From contig JASJCI010000021.1 of the NCBI GenBank assembly GCA_030066085.1, positions 1-53,937 on the forward strand: DNA of 53,937 nucleotides, in the 5' to 3' direction. The DNA comes from Gammaproteobacteria bacterium. Its GTDB lineage: Bacteria > Pseudomonadota > Gammaproteobacteria > GCA-001735895. This document shows positions 47,056 to 53,842 of the stretch, one piece after another (within the stretch, counting starts at the first letter, position 1; each line of letters begins with the position of its first letter). Below the pieces are notes generated by a model. That model worked only from the letters and a program-made list of their open reading frames with translations, did no database searches and had not been told where the DNA came from. A program made the position numbers and the translations under genes.

Positions 47056-47859
47056 CTAACCGAAACGGCCCTCGATGTAATCGGTGGTGCGTGAATCCTG
47101 CACCTTGCCTGTGAACAGGTCCTCGGTGTCACCGATTTCGACACATTCGCCCTCGAGGAAAAACGCGGTACGGTCGGCCAGCCGGCGAGCCTGCTGCACC
47201 AGGTTGGTGACGAGGATAATCGTCATTTCTTTTTTCAGTTCTTTCAGCACGTCCTCGATCCGCATGGTCGTGACCGGGTCGACCGCGATCGAAAACTCGT
47301 CCAGCATTAGCAGGTCCGGGTCCTGCGACAGTGCGCGCGCGATCGTCAGGCGCTGCTGCTGGCCGCCGGACAGCAGGCTGCCGAGAGAATCGAGCCGGTC
47401 CTTGACCTCGTCCCACAGCGCCGCCCGTGTCAGGCAGCGCTCGACGATGGCGTCGAGTTCGGCCTTGTCGCGAATACCGCACAGCCGGGGTACGAAGGCC
47501 ACGTTTTCGTATACCGTCAGCGGCAGGCCGACCGGTAGCGGAAACACGACACCAATCCGATTTCGCAGCGCGTAGACGTTGCGTACGTCGCGAATATCGA
47601 TGCCGTCGAAGGTGATTTCGCCGTCGACCCGCATCCCGCTGTTGAAGTCGTTCATCCGGTTAATCGTCTTCAAGAACGACGTTTTGCCCGCGTTGGCCGG
47701 GCCGATGATGCCGAAAATCTCGTTCTCGCGAACCTCGAGATTAACCCCCGAAATCGCGGTGTCGGCGCCGTAATGGATCGCGAGGTCGCGCACCGCGAGT
47801 TTGACCCGGGGCTCGGTACCTGTTTCGAGGTCGCTCATCTGTTCGGCTGTGCTTACCAT
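47056..47859 (-). CDS. pstB: phosphate ABC transporter ATPase PstB, copy B (degenerate Q/H loops)
   Basis: A 267-residue PstB-like ATPase, clearly diverged from copy A. Walker A is GPANAGKT (Lys59), the signature is intact (LSGGQQQRLTIARAL, 163-177) and Walker B is LLMLDEF with Asp187-Glu188. The Q-loop Gln is replaced by Pro107 (VVFPLPVGLP against VFQRPNPLP) and the H-loop His by Asn219 (VTNLVQQA against VTHNMAQA). It still ends in DYIEGRFG. Its start overlaps the pstA stop by 7 bases. Its defects fall in the half-site opposite to those of copy A, as expected for two subunits of one heterodimer. Confidence 0.87.
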   Translation of the reverse strand: MVSTAEQMSDLETGTEPRVKLAVRDLAIHYGADTAISGVNLEVRENEIFGIIGPANAGKTSFLKTINRMNDFNSGMRVDGEITFDGIDIRDVRNVYALRNRIGVVFPLPVGLPLTVYENVAFVPRLCGIRDKAELDAIVERCLTRAALWDEVKDRLDSLGSLLSGGQQQRLTIARALSQDPDLLMLDEFSIAVDPVTTMRIEDVLKELKKEMTIILVTNLVQQARRLADRTAFFLEGECVEIGDTEDLFTGKVQDSRTTDYIEGRFG

Positions 47860-48749
47860 TTCTTCTTACCCCGCAGGTACATGCGTAACGCAATCGACAC
47901 GCTGTTCATCAGCAGTACCAGGCTGATCAGTACCAGCGCGACCCCGTAAGGCAGGGCTTCGGGTACGTTGGGTACCTGGGTCGAGACCACGAACAGGTGC
48001 AGCGACAGCGCCATGGTCTGGTCGAATACGCTCTCCGGCAACACCGGGATGAAAAAAGCGGCGCCGGTGAACATGACCGGTGCCGTTTCGCCTGAAGTGC
48101 GCGAGACTTCGAGGATGACACCGGTCAGGATGCCGCTGATCGAGTTCGGCAGCACCACGCGGCGTATCGTTTGCCAGCGCGTCGCACCCATGTTCCAGCA
48201 GGCTTCGCGAAAGGCCGGCGGCACCGCCTGCAGCGATTCGCGGGTGGCGACGATGACCACCGGCATGGTCATGACCGCGAGCGTCGCGCTGGCGGCCAGG
48301 ATACTGGTGCCGAAACCGAAGAAGATGACGAAAGCGCCGACGCCGAACAGCGCATGCACGATCGACGGTACGCCGGCGAGGTTGATGATCGCGAGGTTGA
48401 TCGCGCGCGTGAACCAGTTGTCCGGCGCATATTCGCTGAGATAGATCGCCGCGGCGACGCCGACCGGCACCGAGATCAGCAGCGCCACGCCGACCAGCCA
48501 CACGGTGCCGATCAGCGCGGGAAAAATGCCGCCCTCGGTCATGCCGTTGGTTGGGTCCTGCAGCAGGAAATCGAGCGATATCACCGGGCTGCCCTTGACC
48601 ACCAGCGTGGTCAGGATGATCAGGACCGGCAGGATCAGCAGCCCGGCCATCATGCCGAACAGGATCTGAAACAGCTTCTCGTTGCGCTTGGCCTTTGCGT
48701 TCAGGTCGGTTTCAAGGAACTGGCTGGCGACGGCTTCTGGAGTACTCAT
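47853..48749 (-). CDS. pstA: phosphate ABC transporter permease PstA
   Basis: A 298-residue inner-membrane permease with six membrane segments. The family fold and the cytosolic coupling (EAA) loop are clear: FREACWNMGATRWQTIRRVV followed by LPNSISGILTGVIL; the N-terminal TEGGIFPALIGTVWLVG and EVSRTSGETAPVMFTGAAF are typical of PstA. A GGAGAAAA precedes the ATG, made partly from the CTAG at the edge of the inserted element. The gap to pstC is filled by that element; the next gene, pstB copy B, overlaps by 7 bases. Confidence 0.94.
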   Translation of the reverse strand: MSTPEAVASQFLETDLNAKAKRNEKLFQILFGMMAGLLILPVLIILTTLVVKGSPVISLDFLLQDPTNGMTEGGIFPALIGTVWLVGVALLISVPVGVAAAIYLSEYAPDNWFTRAINLAIINLAGVPSIVHALFGVGAFVIFFGFGTSILAASATLAVMTMPVVIVATRESLQAVPPAFREACWNMGATRWQTIRRVVLPNSISGILTGVILEVSRTSGETAPVMFTGAAFFIPVLPESVFDQTMALSLHLFVVSTQVPNVPEALPYGVALVLISLVLLMNSVSIALRMYLRGKKKW

Positions 48750-48758
48750 GATTTTCTC

Positions 48759-49009
48759 CTAGCCTGCACGTTGTATGAAGGGAACGAAACTCAGGGGGAA
48801 TCTGGCAAACAAGGTCGGACGATCGTCCGCCGAGCCATAGCCATAGCTATGGCTCAAGGGGGATCGTTCGAGATTGGCAGCCAGATTTTTCCTGATTTCG
48901 TTCAGGTACAAACTGTTCCACGCACATTTATGGAAAATTAGATTTAAGACTCGGATGTTCATGCCATATCTCTCTTGTTTGTTCCGCCTTCGTGCAATGT
49001 GCAGGCTAG
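48759..49009. mobile_element. MITE-like element inserted between pstC and pstA
   Basis: 243 bases (48763-49005) flanked by CTAG on both sides (48759-48762 and 49006-49009). The ends are inverted repeats: CCTGCACGTTGTATGAAGG at the left and, on the other strand, CCTGCACATTGCACGAAGG at the right (16 of 19 equal). Inside is a second large imperfect inverted repeat (~48783-48902) with arms AACGAAAcTCAGG...AATCTGGC and a central 9-bp hairpin GAGCCATAG/CTATGGCTC (48832-48855), plus the palindrome GGACGATCGTCC (48817-48828). It encodes no transposase; the 67-codon frame inside is a by-product. The 4-bp CTAG is consistent with target duplication as in IS5-type elements, but the family is not identified. 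Confidence 0.82.
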
Positions 49010-49938
49010 CTCTTGCGGATGCCGCGTACTATTAGGTCGGCAGTCAGGTTGATGATAAAGGTGATCGTGAACAGGAAGATTCCGATCGTAAACAGGGCCT
49101 GGTAATGCGGTGAGCCGACAGCAGTTTCACCGAGCTCGGCCGCAATGGTCGCGGTCAGCGCGCGCACCGAGTCGAATATGCTGCCCGGGATGTTGATCGC
49201 GTGGCCGGTCGCCATCAGTACCGCCATGGTTTCGCCAAAGCCGCGGCCGACACCGAGCAATACGCCACCGAGCAGGCCATTCTTGGCTGCCGGCAACACC
49301 GTCTTGTAGATCACCTGCCAGCGGGTTGCACCCATCGCTTCGGCGGCCTCGCGGTAGCGGTCCGGCACGGCCTTGAGCGCGTCCTCGCAGATCGAGGTCA
49401 TGATCGGCGCCGCCATCAGGCCGAGAATAACACCGGCGTTCAGAATATTGAGCCCGACCGGTACGTCGAACACGTCGATGATCAGCGGGTTCATGATCGA
49501 CAGGCCGATGAAACCCCAGACCACCGACGGGATTGCGGCCAGCAGCTCGATCAGGACCTTGAGCGTTTCGCGGGTTTTACCGGTGGCGAACTCGGCGACG
49601 TAAATCGCGGAGCCGAGCGAGAAGGGAATCGCGATCAGCATCGCAAGCCCGGTGACGCTGGCGGTACCCGCCATCAGCGCGAGTATGCCGTAGGTCGGTT
49701 CATCCTCGTCGGTCGGTTCCCACCACTGCGACAGGAAAAATTCGCTGAAGCTGAAATCCTCGAGCAGGAAGCCGAAGCCCTCGATAGTTACGAACACAAA
49801 GATGCCGATGATTAGAACGATCGCGGAAATACCGCTCAGGAAAACGAAATACTGGACGCCCTTGTCGATATACCAGTCCAGGTTGCGCTGGTTGATATCG
49901 GGCATATTGCCTGCCGGCTGGCGGGTCGAGTCTGTCAT
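49006..49938 (-). CDS. pstC: phosphate ABC transporter permease PstC
   Basis: A 310-residue permease with six membrane segments after a 25-residue cytosolic lead. The family parts are FFLSQWWEPTDEDEPTYGIL, IPFSLGSAIYVAEFA, IPSVVWGFIGL and the coupling loop YREAAEAMGATRWQVIYKTV, with GRGFGETMAVLMATG in the pore. The stop codon TAG lies within the CTAG copy at the right border of the inserted element. The start is 1 base after the phoU stop, so translation is tightly coupled to phoU. Confidence 0.95.
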   Translation of the reverse strand: MTDSTRQPAGNMPDINQRNLDWYIDKGVQYFVFLSGISAIVLIIGIFVFVTIEGFGFLLEDFSFSEFFLSQWWEPTDEDEPTYGILALMAGTASVTGLAMLIAIPFSLGSAIYVAEFATGKTRETLKVLIELLAAIPSVVWGFIGLSIMNPLIIDVFDVPVGLNILNAGVILGLMAAPIMTSICEDALKAVPDRYREAAEAMGATRWQVIYKTVLPAAKNGLLGGVLLGVGRGFGETMAVLMATGHAINIPGSIFDSVRALTATIAAELGETAVGSPHYQALFTIGIFLFTITFIINLTADLIVRGIRKS

Positions 49939-49939
49939 C

Positions 49940-51019
49940 TCAATCCGCCTCTTCGCCGCGCAACAGCTCCATCAATTCCCTGATTTGCAGTGCCAGGGTT
50001 TTGTACAGCGCCTCCCAGGCTTCCTGGTTTTCATCCGCGGGCACCTCGAGCTTCATCCAGTTCAGCGCCGAGGTGCGGAACGGAATCTTGCCGACCGCCT
50101 TCATGACTTTCTGGTTCAGGCCGACGATGACGTGGAAATCGGACAGCGATTCGCGGCTGGTATCGGCCTCGCGCGGCGCGGTATCGGCCAGGCTGAATCC
50201 CCGGCCCTGCATGAATGCGACCATGCTGGAGTCCAGGCCGCTGGCGGGATTGATACCGGCGGTGGTGAACTGGCCGCGGTCGTGGAAGGCCTTGTCCGCG
50301 ATCGCCGCGGCCATGGGACCCAGGCTGCTGTTGTCGTCGTCGAGAAACAGGACCCGGTAAACCTTCGGCTTCTTGGTCTCGCCGGTTTCGACGAAAACCG
50401 CCTCCTCGGCGAGGTTCTTGGCCTGGTCGGCAACCCGTTTGAGCTGACTGAAGATAATGAGGTAAATCATCGTGTTGCGCCCGCAGCCGCCCTCGGCGTC
50501 ACCGCACTCGAGCAGTTCGGCGTAGATGGCGTCCATCTCGTGCTCGACCTGGTTGGCCATCGTGATCGCGTGCCGTGCGCGCTCGGCATTGGCCGAGTTG
50601 AACGCGATGATGGCTTCGCTCAGCACTGCCATGGCCTCGGCGCTGACTTTCTTGATTTCCGACGACATGTAACCCTCGGGTATCTCGCCGAGCTGAACCG
50701 CTTCGCGTGCGATCGTGACCGCGTAGTCGCCGATACGCTCGAGAATGATATTGGCGCGAATCACCGACGAGATCAGGCGCAGATGCCCGGCGCTCGGCAG
50801 GTGTACCGCGATAAAGGCGTGACACAGGCGATCGATCTGGCGCATGTGCCGGTTGATCGGCAGGTCGGACAGGATGGTCTTGAAGGCCAGCTTGTCACTG
50901 TTTTTTTCCAGTGCCTCGAACGCATTACCGAGGGACTGTTCGACATTGGCGCCCATTTTTGCAATATGGTCGCGGATTTCGTTTAAATCGTGTTCCAGGC
51001 GTTCTTCGAGATGAGACAT
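49940..51019 (-). CDS. phoU: PhoU fused to an inactive LMW-phosphatase/ArsC-like domain
   Basis: A 359-residue protein, about 120-140 residues longer than ordinary PhoU. Residues 1-210 are the two PhoU three-helix repeats with their metal-binding lines LERIGDYAVTIARE and LKRVADQAKNLAEE. Residues ~220-335 resemble the low-molecular-weight tyrosine phosphatase/arsenate reductase fold (VLFLDDDNSSLGPMAAAI, FTTAGINPASG, then FHVIVGLNQK), but the P-loop CX5R is lost: Asp227 replaces the Cys and Leu233 the Arg. It should bind rather than hydrolyse. The ATG at 51019 (GGGAAC upstream) is preferred to 51055. It lies between pstS and pstC, the expected site for the negative regulator of the Pho response. 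Confidence 0.86.
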   Translation of the reverse strand: MSHLEERLEHDLNEIRDHIAKMGANVEQSLGNAFEALEKNSDKLAFKTILSDLPINRHMRQIDRLCHAFIAVHLPSAGHLRLISSVIRANIILERIGDYAVTIAREAVQLGEIPEGYMSSEIKKVSAEAMAVLSEAIIAFNSANAERARHAITMANQVEHEMDAIYAELLECGDAEGGCGRNTMIYLIIFSQLKRVADQAKNLAEEAVFVETGETKKPKVYRVLFLDDDNSSLGPMAAAIADKAFHDRGQFTTAGINPASGLDSSMVAFMQGRGFSLADTAPREADTSRESLSDFHVIVGLNQKVMKAVGKIPFRTSALNWMKLEVPADENQEAWEALYKTLALQIRELMELLRGEEAD

Positions 51020-51041
51020 GGTTGTTCCCGTTGATTGGTTA

Positions 51042-51068
51042 AACCGGGAGAGCAAAACTCTCCCGGTT
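51042..51068 (-). terminator. hairpin between pstS and phoU
   Basis: An 11-bp perfect stem, AACCGGGAGAG / CTCTCCCGGTT with a 5-base loop, in the gap after pstS. On the transcribed strand only three T follow, so it is more likely a partial terminator or RNA stabiliser that keeps pstS mRNA in excess over the downstream genes, as is common after binding-protein genes. Confidence 0.65.
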
Positions 51069-51102
51069 CTTTTCTAGCCCCTGGTATAGCCCCAGGTTCG
51101 AC

Positions 51103-52011
51103 TCAGCTGTCAGACGGGCAATCGACGTCGCGCATCGGGGCATAACCCTTGTCTTTCAGGATACACTGGCCCACATCGGACTTGATCCAGTCCATGTATG
51201 CCTTGATATCACCCTCGGGTTCGCCGTTGGTGTACATGAACAGCGGGCGGGCAATCGGGTAGCTGCGATCGCTCGCGGTCTTGACGCTCGGCAGGACGCA
51301 ACTTTCACCTTCTTTTTTCGACACGCAGGCCAGTTTCAGGTGATCGGTGGCGTAAGCCAGGCCGCTGTAGCCGATCGAGCAGGGGGTTTTTTCGACCAGG
51401 TCGACGACATCTTTGGAACCGTGCATGTCGAGCGTGCCCTGGCGGAAGCTGCCCTTGGAAATGACCCCGGCCTTGGCCGCGGCTTTCAAAACCGCCTTTT
51501 TGAAGTAGGCGTAGGTGCCCGAGTTGTTCTGCCGGCTGACGACGACGATCTTGTCGCTGCCACAGCCCGGTACGCTGACACCGAGATCCGACCACTTGGT
51601 GGCGCTGCCGCCACGGCCGAAAATTGCACCCAGCTGCTCGTAGCTGATGGTATCGATCGGGTTATCCTTGTGCAGGAAAACCGCCAGCGCGTCGTAGCCG
51701 ACGACGTGCTCGACCGGATTCTGCCCCATTTCCTGGGCCTTTTTCAGCTCCTTCTTCTTCATGCTGCGGCTGGCGTTGGCGATATCCACAGTACCGTTGA
51801 TCATGGCCGCGATGCCGGTACCCGAGCCGCCGCCCGAAACGGCCACGGCAACGTCCGAATTGACCGCCTTGTATTCTTCGGCCCAGGCCTGGGCGACATT
51901 GACGAGGGTGTCGGAACCCTTGTTCTGAATGAGCTCGGCCGCTGATACGGCTGTGGTGACACTGGCGACTACCGTCAGCAGTCCGGCAGTCAGTTTTGAC
52001 TGAAACTTCAT
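51103..52011 (-). CDS. pstS: periplasmic phosphate-binding protein PstS
   Basis: A 302-residue secreted binding protein. The signal peptide (LTAGLLTVVASVTTAVSA) precedes AELIQNKGSDTLVN. The phosphate pocket is clear: GSDTLVN, VSGGGSGTGIAAMINGTVDI and SRQNNSGTYAYF, then PCSIGYSGLAYAT. Four Cys in the mature part (GCGSDK, PCSIGY, LACVSK, SCVLP) may form disulfides, as may the C-terminal CILKDKGYAPMRDVDC. It is the first gene of the operon pstS-phoU-pstC-pstA-pstB-pstB and is followed by a hairpin. Confidence 0.95.
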   Translation of the reverse strand: MKFQSKLTAGLLTVVASVTTAVSAAELIQNKGSDTLVNVAQAWAEEYKAVNSDVAVAVSGGGSGTGIAAMINGTVDIANASRSMKKKELKKAQEMGQNPVEHVVGYDALAVFLHKDNPIDTISYEQLGAIFGRGGSATKWSDLGVSVPGCGSDKIVVVSRQNNSGTYAYFKKAVLKAAAKAGVISKGSFRQGTLDMHGSKDVVDLVEKTPCSIGYSGLAYATDHLKLACVSKKEGESCVLPSVKTASDRSYPIARPLFMYTNGEPEGDIKAYMDWIKSDVGQCILKDKGYAPMRDVDCPSDS

Positions 52012-52406
52012 TGATAAATCCTCCGGTTGGTTTGGGCGTTAATATCCCGCGCAATGGAAATTAATTTTTATATTTTCCGCTTTCATTAAATTCCTCGGTG
52101 CGCGGGGATTAATTGACTTGCGTCATCTTTAGCGGCGATTTCCCCTTAAAAGAAATGGTTTTGTAATGCTGCTGTAACGTCAATGTGTTAACAGCCGCAA
52201 TCCAATGTAGGGCAGGACGCTCGATTTTTTTTGCAGCAGGGTTATCCGACATTTGGATTTTGCCACGGTTCGTTTGCGCGAATTGACCGCGGGCCGGACG
52301 ACGGCGAGCTGATCGAATGTTCGTTGAGAGTTGATCGAAAAATCGAATTGGTCAGCGCCGCGGATTCATGCTTATATTACGGCGACGAAGCCAGCTCGCC
52401 TTGCCC
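52012..52406. promoter_or_regulatory. 395-base divergent region with possible Pho boxes
   Basis: The gap separates pstS from the divergent dioxygenase gene and is AT-rich near pstS. On the minus strand CTGTTAA-N4-TTGACGT (52194-52177) resembles the two 11-base-spaced half-sites of a Pho box (5/7 and 4/7 to CTGTCAT). On the plus strand TTGTAAT-N4-CTGTAAC (52161-52178) fits equally well (5/7 each). One or both could be PhoB sites; the match is loose, and neither is followed by a clear -10. Confidence 0.35.
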
Positions 52407-53624
52407 ATGTCAGCGGAACCCGGTATCACGATCGATTCGCGTTACGTCATCACCGCGGCCACCATCCTGGACAACCAGTTGCACATCGACTGGGCCGACG
52501 GACATCACAGCGAATTTCATCCCACCTGGCTGCGTCACCAGTGTTACTGCGAGACCTGCGGCACGCCGCTCAACGGGGTACGCGGCCTGCGTCTGCATCA
52601 CCTGCCGGACACCCTCGAACCGCGCCTCGAATCCTTCGCTGCGGATGTCGTCGAACTTTCCTGGTTACACGACGGCCATCGCTCGCGCTATACCGCCGAG
52701 TGGCTGCGTGATCACTGTTACTCGGCCGTCGAGCACGCGCGGCGCAAATACCGCCCCATCCTGTGGGATGCCACGATCATGGACAGCTGCCCGAGCGCGG
52801 ACCTGCTCGAATGCGAGCGGTCTCCCGCGGAGCGCCTGGCCCTGCTGGAACACATCCGCGATTATGGTTTTGCCTATGTGCGCAACGTTCCCGGCACCAT
52901 CGACGAGGCCAGCCGGCTGATCGAAATCATCGGCGCGCAGCGCCATACGCACTACGGCAACTACACGCTGGGGAAAAAGAAATCGGTCGATAATGTCGGT
53001 GACACCACCACGGCGCTCGATCCGCACACCGACGAAAGCTATCGCACGTCGACCGTCGGTATTACCGTGTTCCAGGTGATCCGGCCGGCAGCCGACGGCG
53101 GCCACTCGACCCTGGTCGACGGTTTCGAGGCCGTGCGTCGCCTGCGCGAGTCCGCGCCCGACGAGTTCGATCTGCTGACTCGCCTGCCGATTACCGGCGC
53201 GCGCTTCGACCCGGCGGCCAACAGCGGCGGCAACAGCAAGTGGTACTCGACCACGATGCCGATGATCCGCGTGGATTTCGACGGTGAGGTTTGCGGCATA
53301 CGCATGAACGAACGCCAGATCATGCCGCTCGACGTACCGGCGGAGCTGATCGAACCCGCCTACCGTGCAATCAGGCACCTGTTCGAAATCCTCTATGATC
53401 CCGACCTGCGCCTGACGTTTCCGCTCGAGACCGGCGAGGGCCTGATCTTCGACAACCAGCGCGTGCTGCACGGACGCACGGAGTACCAGGCCGGGAATCC
53501 GCCGCGCTCGGTGCTGACGAACTCGGTCGACATCGAGGATTTTCACTCGACGCTGCGCATGCTGACCGAGTCCCTGCGTGGCAAGCTGCCGCCGACCCGC
53601 CTGCCGCAGGGCATGGTTCGCTGA
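52407..53624 (+). CDS. gamma-butyrobetaine-hydroxylase-like Fe(II)/2-oxoglutarate dioxygenase
   Basis: A 405-residue protein of the carnitine-biosynthesis dioxygenase type. The N-terminal zinc domain has the Cys set CYCETC (Cys46, 48, 51) with a later His103 (WLRDHC). The C-terminal TauD-type catalytic domain has the iron triad His207-x-Asp209 (LDPHTDESY) and His355 (NQRVLHGRTEY), and the Arg for 2-oxoglutarate near RSVLTNSVD. Such enzymes hydroxylate gamma-butyrobetaine or trimethyllysine. A role in quaternary-amine metabolism would agree with the MttB/dehydrogenase module, but the exact substrate is not determined. The ATG at 52407 starts a normal N-terminus; an earlier in-frame ATG at 52368 is also possible. 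Confidence 0.88.
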   Translation: MSAEPGITIDSRYVITAATILDNQLHIDWADGHHSEFHPTWLRHQCYCETCGTPLNGVRGLRLHHLPDTLEPRLESFAADVVELSWLHDGHRSRYTAEWLRDHCYSAVEHARRKYRPILWDATIMDSCPSADLLECERSPAERLALLEHIRDYGFAYVRNVPGTIDEASRLIEIIGAQRHTHYGNYTLGKKKSVDNVGDTTTALDPHTDESYRTSTVGITVFQVIRPAADGGHSTLVDGFEAVRRLRESAPDEFDLLTRLPITGARFDPAANSGGNSKWYSTTMPMIRVDFDGEVCGIRMNERQIMPLDVPAELIEPAYRAIRHLFEILYDPDLRLTFPLETGEGLIFDNQRVLHGRTEYQAGNPPRSVLTNSVDIEDFHSTLRMLTESLRGKLPPTRLPQGMVR

Positions 53625-53665
53625 ACCCCTCCTGTCCGTGCATCGCCCCAACCACACCACAACTT

Positions 53666-53842
53666 CATCCCCGCGGCGCCAGCGCAGGCGCTAGATCCCA
53701 TCGCCATCCCCGCGGTGCCTACGCAGTTACCAGGTCCCATCATCATCCCCGCGGTTCCAGGGCAGTTACCAGGCCCCATCGTCATCCCCGCGCAAGCGGG
53801 GATCTTGTGACAACGGCACTGTCCGGAGATCCCCGCTTGCGC
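53666..53842. repeat. tandem 39-base repeats and palindromic repeat cluster
   Basis: Three 39-base units (53666-53704, 53705-53743, 53744-53782), each beginning CATCCCCGCGG and sharing GCAGTTACCAGG in units 2 and 3, are followed by a fourth partial unit. This one forms a perfect 16-bp inverted repeat GCGCAAGCGGGGATCT (53790-53805) with AGATCCCCGCTTGCGC (53827-53842). The set is related to the repeats near 31945. From 53843 to the end of the window I see no gene or further repeat. Confidence 0.8.

Noticed and set aside
48759-48962. 67-codon frame between pstC and pstA
   Set aside because: It lies wholly inside the inserted element and spans its hairpins, so it is a by-product of the repeat.
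53543-53785. 80-codon minus-strand frame with 13-residue repeats (GPGNCxGTAG)
   Set aside because: The periodic peptide simply mirrors the 39-base tandem repeat; the rest is antisense to the dioxygenase gene.
53666-53842. CRISPR array
   Set aside because: The units are contiguous and similar over their whole length, without unique spacers, and no cas genes are present.
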